A stretch of 64,000 nucleotides of DNA, taken from Bordetella genomosp. 11. Its GTDB lineage: Bacteria > Pseudomonadota > Gammaproteobacteria > Burkholderiales > Burkholderiaceae_B. The DNA is taken from contig NZ_NEVS01000004.1 in assembly GCF_002261215.1 (NCBI RefSeq), positions 3,534,001-3,598,000 of the forward strand. Reading direction: 5' to 3'. The notes beneath the pieces were generated by a model. That model was not told the DNA's origin. It was given only the letters and a program-made list of their open reading frames with translations, and searched no databases. The position numbers and the translations under genes are program-made. The stretch's first letter is position 1, and each line of letters starts with the position of its first letter. Below, piece after piece: positions 26,433-34,999 of the stretch.

Positions 26433-27760
26433 TGGCGTATGGCCCAGAGCTCCAGGTGCAAGCCAGGGAAATCACCCGCCACGTGCAGCGCGATACCCGC
26501 CGACATGGACAGCTCTGCCCACAGTTCATCGGCGGCATCCAGCGCGAAATAGCAATTGTTGGCATGAAAGGGCAATTGGCGCGGTGCGACCGGCAACGTG
26601 CGCAACGCGATGCCTGGCAACTGCAGGGTAACCAGATCATGGATTTTCTCGACCGGTCCCACCTTCAGTTTGGCGGGCAGGCTGGACCACAGCGCATCGG
26701 CAGGCAGATCGGCCCCCGCGGCCAGCACGAAGCTGGCGGAGCGCAGCAGGCCTATGTCGGGAATACGTCCCACGCGCATCCCGAACTGCCCCTCCTCCAG
26801 CGGAATGGCGATGGCCTGCGGCTCGATGACCGCCGACAGCGCACGCCGCAGGTACTCCATGAGCGGCCGGAAGCACCCGTCCAGGTCGTCATGCCGATAC
26901 GGGGGCAACTTGGGAGGCCGGCGGTCGCCCTGGCTGAAGCAGGCCAGTTCGCCGGCCAGCCGCAGCATTTCCCGGTAAAGATGCTCCGGATGCAGTCCGC
27001 CGGCCGACGAAAGATGCGCGAACAGCGGTTCGGCGCGATTGACCAGTTGCAGCAGCAGGAACTCGGCGATCTCCGCCGCGCCATGGGTGTTCGGTTGAAC
27101 CAGGCGATTCGCCAGCGCGGCCCCGCGCTGGCCGAGCAGGCCCACCAGTTCGTCCACGAGGCGCGTCAGGCGAGGCGCCGCGCGGCAATCGATGACGGGC
27201 GGACAGTACGCCCGATCCAGGACCACCGTGCCATCGGACCGGCGCTCGACGACCCGGGCGATACCCAGGACGGTATGGCCTTCGGCGGCCTCATGGTGGA
27301 ACGCCATGCGCAGCCGCAGGCGCCCGACCTGCAGCAGCGCGTCCTGGTCCGCGCCAGCATTGGCGTCGCGCACTTCGCATTCGGCGATACGGAAGCGCGC
27401 ATGAGTGGCCTCGGGCGCGTCGCCCGCGGCCTCGGGCGCGCCTGGCCGCGCCAGCGGCAAGGCCAGCACTACCAGGACATCGCGCGCATCGTCCGGGACC
27501 TCGAGGGCCGGGGGCAGGTCGTCGTCCAGCGGCAAGCTGAACGGTGTGCCGTCCGGCATGATGCCTTCGCAGGCCAGCAATGCCAGCTTGCCCAGGGCAA
27601 GCTGGTGCTCGTCCACCTCCAATCTCGAAAGACCCCAGCCTCGCGGTCCGCGCCCGAAGCGTCCTTCGATGTAATTGCGCCAGTAGCGGTCATGCTGCTG
27701 TAGATGCTGCTGCTGCAGCAGCATGCCTTCGGACCAGATGATCTTACTGTTCCAGTACAT
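26429..27760 (-). CDS. tssK: Type VI secretion baseplate protein TssK
   Basis: This 443-residue baseplate subunit connects TssFG wedges to the TssJLM membrane complex. The start MYWNSKIIWSEGMLLQQQHLQ is diagnostic of the family and sits just after a GGGGAG ribosome-binding site, which decides it over a start 13 codons upstream. The N-terminal shell domain, the middle domain and the C-terminal VTLQLPGIALRTLPVAPRQLPFHANNCYF segment are all present. It overlaps tssJ by 17 bases and tssL by four, indicating tight co-expression. Confidence 0.95.
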   Translation of the reverse strand: MYWNSKIIWSEGMLLQQQHLQQHDRYWRNYIEGRFGRGPRGWGLSRLEVDEHQLALGKLALLACEGIMPDGTPFSLPLDDDLPPALEVPDDARDVLVVLALPLARPGAPEAAGDAPEATHARFRIAECEVRDANAGADQDALLQVGRLRLRMAFHHEAAEGHTVLGIARVVERRSDGTVVLDRAYCPPVIDCRAAPRLTRLVDELVGLLGQRGAALANRLVQPNTHGAAEIAEFLLLQLVNRAEPLFAHLSSAGGLHPEHLYREMLRLAGELACFSQGDRRPPKLPPYRHDDLDGCFRPLMEYLRRALSAVIEPQAIAIPLEEGQFGMRVGRIPDIGLLRSASFVLAAGADLPADALWSSLPAKLKVGPVEKIHDLVTLQLPGIALRTLPVAPRQLPFHANNCYFALDAADELWAELSMSAGIALHVAGDFPGLHLELWAIRQ

Positions 27761-28283
27761 GACTCCCCTCTTTCCAGGAACCCTTATCGTTCTTGCCATC
27801 GAGCGGCGTCACCGTGAACCTGTCCGCATTAAGCTTCAGCATCCAATCGCTATCGGCCTCGTCGTCATCGGCTTGCGGCAGCCTGACGACGGAGCGCCAG
27901 CGGGAACGATAGATGTCGCGATAGGCAACGAGCACCGCGATATACCGCGTGCCCGGCACGAATGCATGGCTGATGTCGAGCTGCTGACCGGGCCGCACCG
28001 AGACGACCGAACGGGAAAGCATGGCATCGCCCAGCAGCTGCTTGTCGTTGCCGTACAGATCGAAGAATCCCGCCTGGAGAAAATCGTCAGCCTGGGTGAG
28101 CTCATAAATCCGGACGACCACGGGCGACGCGCGCCCATCGCGGTCCGGATTGAGCGTCGGGGACGCCACCAGGCGCAGACAAACGCGCCGCTGCTCCGCG
28201 GGCGCCGAGGCGCACGCGGCCAGGCAGGCAAGCAGGCAGCCCGCGATCAGCAGGCGGACAGCAAGCCGGCGACGATCACACAT
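27744..28283 (-). CDS. tssJ: Type VI secretion lipoprotein TssJ
   Basis: This 179-residue outer-membrane lipoprotein anchors TssM. The start MCDRRRLAVRLL gives a short basic N-terminus, a hydrophobic core and a lipobox LAAC (lipidated Cys24, with a less likely LLAC at Cys20). The mature part has the transthyretin-like TssJ fold pattern, with VVVRIYELTQADDFLQAGFFDLY and GTRYIAVLVAYRDI. The frame stays open upstream but that part belongs to the overlapping small gene. Its 3' end overlaps tssK. Confidence 0.92.
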   Translation of the reverse strand: MCDRRRLAVRLLIAGCLLACLAACASAPAEQRRVCLRLVASPTLNPDRDGRASPVVVRIYELTQADDFLQAGFFDLYGNDKQLLGDAMLSRSVVSVRPGQQLDISHAFVPGTRYIAVLVAYRDIYRSRWRSVVRLPQADDDEADSDWMLKLNADRFTVTPLDGKNDKGSWKEGSHVLEQ

Positions 28284-28548
28284 CGAGATCCAAACGCCAT
28301 GCCGGCACCGCGCTTGCCTGCGTGGGTAATCGATAGGCGTAATGCTCCGGTGAGACGCAGTCGCGCGCGCTCCCCGGGCAATGCCCGGCCGGCCCGCGGC
28401 GCGCGATGCGCAAGCCCAGCGGATCGGCGTCCGCCAGCACCGCGAGGCGACGATCCAACGTGGGGTCGCCTGCCAACAGATCGACGCGGGCCAGCGCATC
28501 GAGAGCGCCCGCCCGGATATTGAAGGTGTTCCAGAAGTTGTCGTTCAT
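28276..28548 (-). CDS. Unknown 90-residue protein of the type VI cluster
   Basis: I do not recognise this protein. It begins MNDNFWNTFNIRAGALDALA, with GAGG eight bases before the ATG, and ends in an acidic LDLDV, overlapping the tssJ start by eight bases. There is no signal peptide or membrane helix. The middle is Leu/Ala/Asp-rich and probably helical, and two cysteines (CPGSARDC) lie seven apart. Its place between the PAAR-like gene and tssJ, in phase with the operon, suggests a cargo adaptor, small effector or accessory part. The frame is open to 28755, so a longer form (159 residues) is possible. The 235 bases upstream hold no other convincing gene. Confidence 0.6.
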   Translation of the reverse strand: MNDNFWNTFNIRAGALDALARVDLLAGDPTLDRRLAVLADADPLGLRIARRGPAGHCPGSARDCVSPEHYAYRLPTQASAVPAWRLDLDV

Positions 28549-28783
28549 CCGCTCATCCTCGAAGCGGCCGACGCGATGGTGCGCGGCGGCGCTGGTTTGA
28601 CTCCGCGCTGCGTCATCCAATGCCCTTTGGTCAAGGACGTGGCATGTACGCCGCGCGAGGCCGGTACGATCGCTACCCATAAGGAATCCGATGCCTTTCG
28701 AAAGGATCGCACTATCCAGGCGTGCGGACATTGGGAAAAATCGTAGGCGGCGCAAGCGCGGCCGAGGCCGGGCGGAATCCTTC

Positions 28784-29173
28784 TCAAGGCACCAGTGTGC
28801 GCACGGGACCCGGCAAGACGATGGAGATCACGCCGGCCCACTGGCACATGCAGCGCGAGTTGTTGTCCAGCGCTGGAAGTCCGCCTACCAGCACGGTTGG
28901 CGCGCCGGGCATCCAGGGCGCTTCAACGATAGGGATGCAAGGCATGGGCGTCAGAACGCCCATGGCCGCCGCCGTCGCCGACTCCACCGCCGGGTTGGCC
29001 ACCGAGGTGCACAGGGTGAACGGCACAATGTTCACGATGGGCTTGTTGTCCTCGATGTTGGCCGCGGGGCGGCCTTCCACGAGCACGCGGGATTCGGGCG
29101 CCACAATGAGCGTGGACGGAGCGGTGCCAAAGGTGCACATCAATTCCGCACCGAGTACGACGGGCAGCGCCAT
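28784..29173 (-). CDS. PAAR-like protein (DUF4280)
   Basis: This 129-residue protein matches the DUF4280 pattern, a PAAR-like family found beside vgrG genes and thought to cap the VgrG spike and carry or sharpen cargo. Characteristic parts are the start MALPVVLGAELMCTFGTAPS, a middle NIEDNKPIVNIVPFTLCTS and the C-terminal CMCQWAGVISIVLPG. Five cysteines are spread as in the family, possibly for metal binding at the tip. It begins one base after the vgrG stop. There is no extra toxin domain, so any cargo would have to be bound non-covalently. Confidence 0.85.
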   Translation of the reverse strand: MALPVVLGAELMCTFGTAPSTLIVAPESRVLVEGRPAANIEDNKPIVNIVPFTLCTSVANPAVESATAAAMGVLTPMPCIPIVEAPWMPGAPTVLVGGLPALDNNSRCMCQWAGVISIVLPGPVRTLVP

Positions 29174-29174
29174 G

Positions 29175-31205
29175 TCAGTTCCGCTTCACCGATTTGCCGT
29201 CATCGGCCTTCTTGGGATGGTCGGGCATCTTCGTCGAGCCGCCCGGGCCGCTTCCCGCGGCCCCGCCCGAGTTCAGGTACACCATCGGCCCCGAGATATG
29301 CACGCCATCGGGACCGATCGACACGAAGCTTCCCCCCACCTTGAGCGACAGCATGGCGGATGCTTCCAGCACCATGGTCGCGTCCGCCTTGATGTGCACC
29401 ATCTCGCTCTTGATGACGTATTTTTCCCCTGCTTCGTGCACCACGCTCAGGCTGGCGTTCAGCGATACGTCGCGCGCGCGCGTCAGCTGGCTGGCGCCTA
29501 CCGTCACGTCCTGGTATTGGGCCTCGATCAGCTGGTGGCCTTCCACGAAGGTATGCGAATCATGGCCGACATACGTCAGGCTGTCGTGCTCGGTGTAGTT
29601 GTCCTGGTTGCCGTCGGTGTAAAGCAGGATCTGCAGCTTTTCATCGTTGAACCGCAGTTCGTTGCGCTTGCCGGCGTTCCCCGCTCCCGTCCCTTGCGTG
29701 AGTATCGTGGATACTGCCGCCGCATCGGGCAGGACATAAGGCGGCTTGCTCTTGCCGTTATAGAGTCCGCCCACCACGATAGGCTTGTCGGGGTCTCCGT
29801 TCAGAAAATCCACCAGCACCTCCTGGCCCTTGCGCGGCAGGAACATGGCGCCCCAGCGGTCACCGGCCCAGGGCTGCGCCACCCGCACCCAGCAGCGTTG
29901 CATCGCCTGGCTGGTGCTGGGCGGGTTGAATTGTTCCCAGTGGAATTGCACCTTGATCCGGCCGTGCGTGTCGGTGGCGAAATCGTCGCCGTCGGGCGCG
30001 ATGACGATGGCGGTCTGCGGGCCGACGACCGGCACGGCAGCCCAGCAACGGCCGCGATAGCGGCTATCGCGCGGGATGGCGCGAAACCGGCAATCGAATA
30101 GCCTGCGGCGGCGGCGTCCCCGCGCCGTATCGTCGTGCGGCGAGGAACCATCACCGCCCAGCGGACGCATCGGGTGATAGCCGTCGCTCATGCGGTACCG
30201 CACATCCGTAACGAGATACTTGCCGTTCTGCTCCGCGCAGCCGTGCCCCGTCAACGTGAACCAGGCGCCCGGGCACATGCCCATTGCGGTGGCGCGGCCC
30301 ATTACCCGCGACGCCCGGGGCAGATGCGCGTCCAGCCGGGCCCACGCATAGCGTACGGCGTCGCTGTCATCGTCATACCAGAGCGCAGGCTCCTGGATCA
30401 CATAGGCCTTGTTTCCGCCCTTTTCACTGGTGGCATTCCCCGTCAGGCCCTGGCTTGTGCTGCGGGCGACGTTCAGGAAGTCGAACGCGTTCGTCTGGCT
30501 GCGCCCCGGCACGACGCGACGAGGGTTTTTCCAGCCGTATATGGATTCCCCGGCAGGGTCGCTGCCGTCGCCCTGGCGCACGGCGTTGAAGGGAATGGTC
30601 TCGTAATGCGGGATAGCGCCGTGCTGCTGCGGGTCGTCGACGAAGACCAGCGTGTCCGTGCCATCCTTGTGCTCGAAGTAATAATAGATTCCCTCCCGCT
30701 GCAGCAGGCGGTGCAGGAAGTTGAAATCGGTTTCCCGGTACTGCGTGCAGTTGTCCAGCTTGGGATAGGCGCCGACACAGGCATCGCGGTACGCGACATT
30801 CTGTTCGTCCAGCAGATGCTTGGCGATATCGAGGACGGTTTTGTCGTAGAAGAACCGGCAATGCGAAGACCGTGTCAGGCGCCAAAGATGGGGGCGTACG
30901 ATGGCCCGGTATTTGGTCCGGCCCAGGGAAGTGCCCTCCGTCAGGCCGCCCAGTTCCACCAGGCTGAACTGGGCCACGATACCGTGGAACGGACGGTCGC
31001 CATGCGGGCCGGCGAGCGTCAAAGTGATTGCGCTGCCCAGCAGCGTGTCCGCGGACGGCACGTCGCTGCCGCACGAAAACAGGATATTGAACTTGAAGGG
31101 CCTGCCCAGGCGTTCGCGGCCACGGACCGTATGCAGCAAGGTATCGTCCGGCAAGGCCGCGCCGCTGATCCGCAGCCGGCGCTCGCCCTGCGAATCAGCA
31201 GCCAT
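29175..31205 (-). CDS. vgrG: Type VI secretion spike protein VgrG (TssI)
   Basis: This 676-residue trimeric spike protein contains the gp27-like module (to about 370, with YRETDFNFLHRLLQREGIYYYFEH), the gp5 OB-fold (about 420-500, DTHGRIKVQFHWEQ, RVAQPWAG, GQEVLVDFLNGDPDKPIVVG), and a C-terminal gp5-type beta-helix with repeats to about 645. It stops in a short Gly/Lys-rich tail with no extended effector domain. The start MAADSQGERRL is preceded by GGAG at seven bases; a start 11 codons upstream lies deeper inside clpV. It should work with the DUF4280 protein encoded next. Confidence 0.93.
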   Translation of the reverse strand: MAADSQGERRLRISGAALPDDTLLHTVRGRERLGRPFKFNILFSCGSDVPSADTLLGSAITLTLAGPHGDRPFHGIVAQFSLVELGGLTEGTSLGRTKYRAIVRPHLWRLTRSSHCRFFYDKTVLDIAKHLLDEQNVAYRDACVGAYPKLDNCTQYRETDFNFLHRLLQREGIYYYFEHKDGTDTLVFVDDPQQHGAIPHYETIPFNAVRQGDGSDPAGESIYGWKNPRRVVPGRSQTNAFDFLNVARSTSQGLTGNATSEKGGNKAYVIQEPALWYDDDSDAVRYAWARLDAHLPRASRVMGRATAMGMCPGAWFTLTGHGCAEQNGKYLVTDVRYRMSDGYHPMRPLGGDGSSPHDDTARGRRRRRLFDCRFRAIPRDSRYRGRCWAAVPVVGPQTAIVIAPDGDDFATDTHGRIKVQFHWEQFNPPSTSQAMQRCWVRVAQPWAGDRWGAMFLPRKGQEVLVDFLNGDPDKPIVVGGLYNGKSKPPYVLPDAAAVSTILTQGTGAGNAGKRNELRFNDEKLQILLYTDGNQDNYTEHDSLTYVGHDSHTFVEGHQLIEAQYQDVTVGASQLTRARDVSLNASLSVVHEAGEKYVIKSEMVHIKADATMVLEASAMLSLKVGGSFVSIGPDGVHISGPMVYLNSGGAAGSGPGGSTKMPDHPKKADDGKSVKRN

Positions 31206-33939
31206 CCGTCGACTCCGGGGACATTTCGGCGAGTTCATAACGAAACGCGCCGGCGGCCGCCTCGACGTGGATGGACGCGACCGTACGTCCTTCCCGGCGC
31301 CATTCCAGCATGGTCTTGCCGATCCCGGGCAACACCGACTGCATCAGGACCGAATCGACCAGGCGCGCGCCGCTCTGCCGTTCATTGCAACGGGAGGCGA
31401 TCTCGTCCACCACGCTGTCGGAATAAGCGAATTCGACCCCATCGTCCGCATGCAGGCGGGTGCCCAGGCGATCCAGCTGCAGGCGAACAATCCTTTTGAT
31501 GCTTTCCAACGCCAGCGGGTAGTAGGGAATCGTCGTCATTCTTCCCAGCAAAGCGGGCGGGAAAACGGTCACGAGCGGCTGGCGCAGCGCCTGGCAGATG
31601 TCATCGGGCGAGGGACGGTCCGCGTCATCCGGACACAGTTGCTCGATGGCATCCGAACCGGCATTCGTGGTCAACAGGATCAGGCAATTGCGGAAATCGA
31701 TAACGCGCCCTTCCCCATCTTCCATCCAGCCCTTGTCGAACACCTGATAGAACACCTCGTGCACGTCCGGATGCGCCTTCTCAACCTCGTCCAGCAGCAC
31801 CACGCTGTACGGACGGCGGCGTACCGCTTCCGTCAGCACGCCGCCTTCGCCGTAGCCGACATAGCCGGGCGGCGCGCCCTTCAGCGTCGATACGGTATGC
31901 GCTTCCTGGTACTCGCTCATGTTCAAGGTAATGACATTGTGCTCGCCGCCATACAGGACGTCGGCCAGGGCAAGCGCGGTCTCGGTCTTGCCCACGCCCG
32001 AAGGGCCGGCCAGCAGGAAGACACCGACAGGACGGCCGGGACGGTCCAGACCCGCGCGGGCGGTCTGGATGCGCCGCGCGATACACGTAGTCGCCTGTGC
32101 CTGGCCGATGATGCGGCGGTCCAACGCCTTGTCGAGTTCAAGCAGGCTGTCGATTTCATCGTTCAACATACGGCCGACGGGAATGCCGGTCCAATCCTGG
32201 ACGACGGCGGCGATCGATTGCCTGTCCACGCAGGCCACTGCCAGGGGCTGTTCTCCCTGGCACGCGGACAGTTCCGCTTCCAGCCGCGCCAATTCGGCCA
32301 AGCGGTCCGGCCGCGGCGCCGCGGCAGGCGCCGCGCTCGCGCCCGGCGGCGCATGGTCTTCCCGCGCGGCGCCCTCTCCGTCCGCGGTCCCGGCCGCGAC
32401 GCCATCGTTATTGCCCCCGCAGAGCGCGGACCGGTGGCTCGCGATCGCCGCCACCAGTTCTCTTTCCTTCTCCCAGCGGGCCTCGAGGGCCGCGCGCGTC
32501 TGCTCCTCCACCGCCAGGTCCGCCGCGATCCGCGCCGCGCGGGCGCCATCCCCCAATCCGATCGCGGTTTCCCGCTCCAGCAAGGCAAGTTCCGCGCGCA
32601 GCGCTTCGATGCCGGCGCGGCAGCGGTCCAGCGCCGCCGGCGTGGCATGCCGGCTGACGGCGACCCGCGCGCACACCGTATCGAGCAGGCTGACCGCCTT
32701 GTCGGGCAACTGGCGGTCCGGGATATAGCGATGGCTGAGCCGGACGGCCGCGCGCAAGGCATCGTCCAGCACCTGCACGCCGTGATGCGATTCCATGGCT
32801 CCCACCAGGCTGCGCAGCATGCACAGGGCCTTCGCCTCGTCGGGCTCGGCCACGGGAATCGGCTGGAAGCGGCGGGTCAAGGCCGGATCCTTTTCGATGT
32901 GCCGCTTGTATTCCGCCCACGTCGTCGCCGCGATGGTGCGCAGCGTGCCCCGCGCCAGCGCGGGCTTCAACAGATTGGCCGCATCGCCGGTGCCCGCGGC
33001 GCCCCCGGCGCCCACCAGCGTATGCGCCTCATCGACGAACAGGATAATGGGCTTGTCCGAAGCCTGTACCTGATCGATCACCTGGCGCAGGCGCTGTTCG
33101 AACTCGCCTTTCATGCTGGCCCCTGCCTGCAGCAGCCCGACGTCCAGGGTGCGCAACGAGACCTCGCGCAACGCGGGCGGCACATTGCCATCCACGATGC
33201 GTTGCGCCAGGCCTTCCACGACCGCCGTCTTGCCGACGCCGGCCTCGCCGGTCAGGATGGGATTGTTCTGCCGCCGCCGCAGCAGGATATCGATGACCTG
33301 GCGGATTTCGTCGTCGCGGCCGACGATAGGGTCGAGCTTGCCCGAGCGGGCCAGTGCCGTCAGATCGACCGTATACCGGTTCAGGGCCTGCTGGTCGTCG
33401 CGTCCCGGCACCCCGGCCGCATCGGGCGCGGCCGCGGGGGCAAGACCCGGTGCCGAGGCCTGCTCCGGCGAGTCGCGCAGCCAGGTCCCGAAAGCATCGC
33501 CCAGCACGCCGGGATCGATCCCGGCGAATTGGCGCGATATGCCGATGAGTGCCCGGCGCAAGGAAGGCGTGCGCAGCATGCCGAGCACCAGATGGCCGGT
33601 ACGGACCTGGCTTTCACCATATTGCAGCGAGGCGTACATCCACCCGCGCTCGACCGCCTCATCGACCTGGCTGGAAAGATCCAGCATCTTCCCGGCACCG
33701 GGCGGCAACCGGTCCAGCGCCTCGACCAGGTCGCGGGCCAGCGCGGCATGCTCGATACGGAAATGGCGCAGGATGCGATGCAGGTCCGAATCCTGCATTT
33801 GCAGGATCTGGTGCACCCAATGTTCCAGTTCGACATGCGCGTGCCCGCGCAGCTTGCAGAATGTCGTCGCGCTGTCGATGGTCCGGTACCCGAGCGCGGA
33901 AAGCTTGCTGAATAATGCGACGCGGCTGATTTCCGCCAT
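31195..33939 (-). CDS. clpV: Type VI secretion ATPase ClpV (TssH)
   Basis: This 914-residue AAA+ disaggregase pulls apart contracted TssBC sheaths for reuse. An N-terminal domain (1-155) binds the TssC helix. The first AAA domain has Walker A GEAGVGKT (231-238) and FVDEAHTL. A middle region (about 450-530) bears a low-complexity Ala/Pro/Gly insert. The second AAA domain has Walker A GPSGVGKT near 645 and VVLLDEVEKAHPDV. Length and N-domain set it apart from the housekeeping ClpB. It is 13 bases from tssG and overlaps vgrG by about 11. Confidence 0.95.
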   Translation of the reverse strand: MAEISRVALFSKLSALGYRTIDSATTFCKLRGHAHVELEHWVHQILQMQDSDLHRILRHFRIEHAALARDLVEALDRLPPGAGKMLDLSSQVDEAVERGWMYASLQYGESQVRTGHLVLGMLRTPSLRRALIGISRQFAGIDPGVLGDAFGTWLRDSPEQASAPGLAPAAAPDAAGVPGRDDQQALNRYTVDLTALARSGKLDPIVGRDDEIRQVIDILLRRRQNNPILTGEAGVGKTAVVEGLAQRIVDGNVPPALREVSLRTLDVGLLQAGASMKGEFEQRLRQVIDQVQASDKPIILFVDEAHTLVGAGGAAGTGDAANLLKPALARGTLRTIAATTWAEYKRHIEKDPALTRRFQPIPVAEPDEAKALCMLRSLVGAMESHHGVQVLDDALRAAVRLSHRYIPDRQLPDKAVSLLDTVCARVAVSRHATPAALDRCRAGIEALRAELALLERETAIGLGDGARAARIAADLAVEEQTRAALEARWEKERELVAAIASHRSALCGGNNDGVAAGTADGEGAAREDHAPPGASAAPAAAPRPDRLAELARLEAELSACQGEQPLAVACVDRQSIAAVVQDWTGIPVGRMLNDEIDSLLELDKALDRRIIGQAQATTCIARRIQTARAGLDRPGRPVGVFLLAGPSGVGKTETALALADVLYGGEHNVITLNMSEYQEAHTVSTLKGAPPGYVGYGEGGVLTEAVRRRPYSVVLLDEVEKAHPDVHEVFYQVFDKGWMEDGEGRVIDFRNCLILLTTNAGSDAIEQLCPDDADRPSPDDICQALRQPLVTVFPPALLGRMTTIPYYPLALESIKRIVRLQLDRLGTRLHADDGVEFAYSDSVVDEIASRCNERQSGARLVDSVLMQSVLPGIGKTMLEWRREGRTVASIHVEAAAGAFRYELAEMSPESTDGC

Positions 33940-33952
33940 ATTTCTTTATCCT

Positions 33953-34999
33953 CTAGCGCGTATCGTGAATGTTTCTGTGCGGTTGAATGTGCAACATCGC
34001 CGGCTTACCGGCGTTTTTCTTCCACCCCAGCCAGCTGGTGTATGCCAAGCGCGCGCGGCCATCGAACCGCATGCCGATGGCGGCTTCGGGCTTTAGCCGC
34101 AGCTCGATATCCCACAGCAGCAGGCCCCCGGTGTATAGATCGACCCATTCGACCAGCCGCCGGTGGCTTGCCGCGCCGGGCAGCAGGCGGTGCATCTCGC
34201 TTTTCCCCACCGGGCCGATGACAATGCGGAACTTGCTCTGCCGGTCCCACACGCGTTTTCCGACCACCAGGCCCTTGCCGAGCGTGCTTCCGGCATGGCC
34301 TCGCAGCGCTGTCCGGTCCCGCCTCGACAGTCGAAGCCACAGTCCCACGAACTGCCGTATCGCCACCGGCACGCAGAGATACCGCGACAGCAACAGACCC
34401 AGGCCGCTGGCGTGCCGGGTTCGCGTGGCGAGCAGGGCGCAGAACTGCAATTTGTCCAATTCGTCGACGCAGGCCCGCGGCGTCGGGGTGGGCGTGGCGA
34501 CGGGCATGGACGTGGGCGGGGACAGGCCGGACAGGCTGGCGACATAATGGGCATAGCCTTCGGCCCGCGCCGGCCCCCGATCCAGGCCCACCACCGGCTG
34601 CGCCGCCGCCCAGGCGCGATAGAACAGGGACAGCTGGCGGTGCTGGAAGATGTCCAGGAAACCAACGAGCGTCGGGTCGCCGGCATGCACCAGGCGGTTG
34701 TGCGTATATTCCAGAAAGTACAGCGGCATCGGGCCATTGGGGCCCAATAGCCCCGGCACGTTGACGACCAGCCGGGCAGGCCGTCCATCGCTGGCCGGCC
34801 GGTATTCGGCCAGCTCGGCCGACGTAAAGTCCAATCGCGGCCTTTGCCCCAGCCTGACGGCATCGTCGCCCGGACGCAGGGACCGGCCTAGCCCAGGCCG
34901 ATCCGGATGGGCGGAGTCGATCAGGCGCAGCGCCTGGAACAGGCCAAAGCCCGGAGTATCGCGGGCCAGCGCGCCGTCGGCGTTCAAAGCGTGTGGCAC
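33953..34999 (-). CDS. tssG: Type VI secretion baseplate protein TssG
   Basis: This 348-residue wedge subunit pairs with TssF and TssK. The N-terminal GFGLFQALRLIDSA, the VNVPGLLGPNGPMPLYFLEYTHNR motif and the DIFQHRQLSLFYRAW stretch are characteristic of the VasB/ImpH family. The C-terminal half holds the beta-rich WDRQSKFRIVIGP segment. It overlaps tssF by 16 bases. A short Thr/Pro run (VATPTPTPRA, about residue 170-180) makes a flexible loop not seen in all relatives. Confidence 0.93.
   Translation of the reverse strand: MPHALNADGALARDTPGFGLFQALRLIDSAHPDRPGLGRSLRPGDDAVRLGQRPRLDFTSAELAEYRPASDGRPARLVVNVPGLLGPNGPMPLYFLEYTHNRLVHAGDPTLVGFLDIFQHRQLSLFYRAWAAAQPVVGLDRGPARAEGYAHYVASLSGLSPPTSMPVATPTPTPRACVDELDKLQFCALLATRTRHASGLGLLLSRYLCVPVAIRQFVGLWLRLSRRDRTALRGHAGSTLGKGLVVGKRVWDRQSKFRIVIGPVGKSEMHRLLPGAASHRRLVEWVDLYTGGLLLWDIELRLKPEAAIGMRFDGRARLAYTSWLGWKKNAGKPAMLHIQPHRNIHDTR

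Noticed and set aside
29175..31205. VgrG carrying a C-terminal effector domain
   Set aside because: The protein ends in a short Gly/Lys-rich tail after the beta-helix; no additional domain is visible.
30901..33915. A plus-strand frame of about 1000 codons opposite clpV
   Set aside because: Same reason: it mirrors the codon bias of clpV and has no domain or ribosome-binding site of its own.
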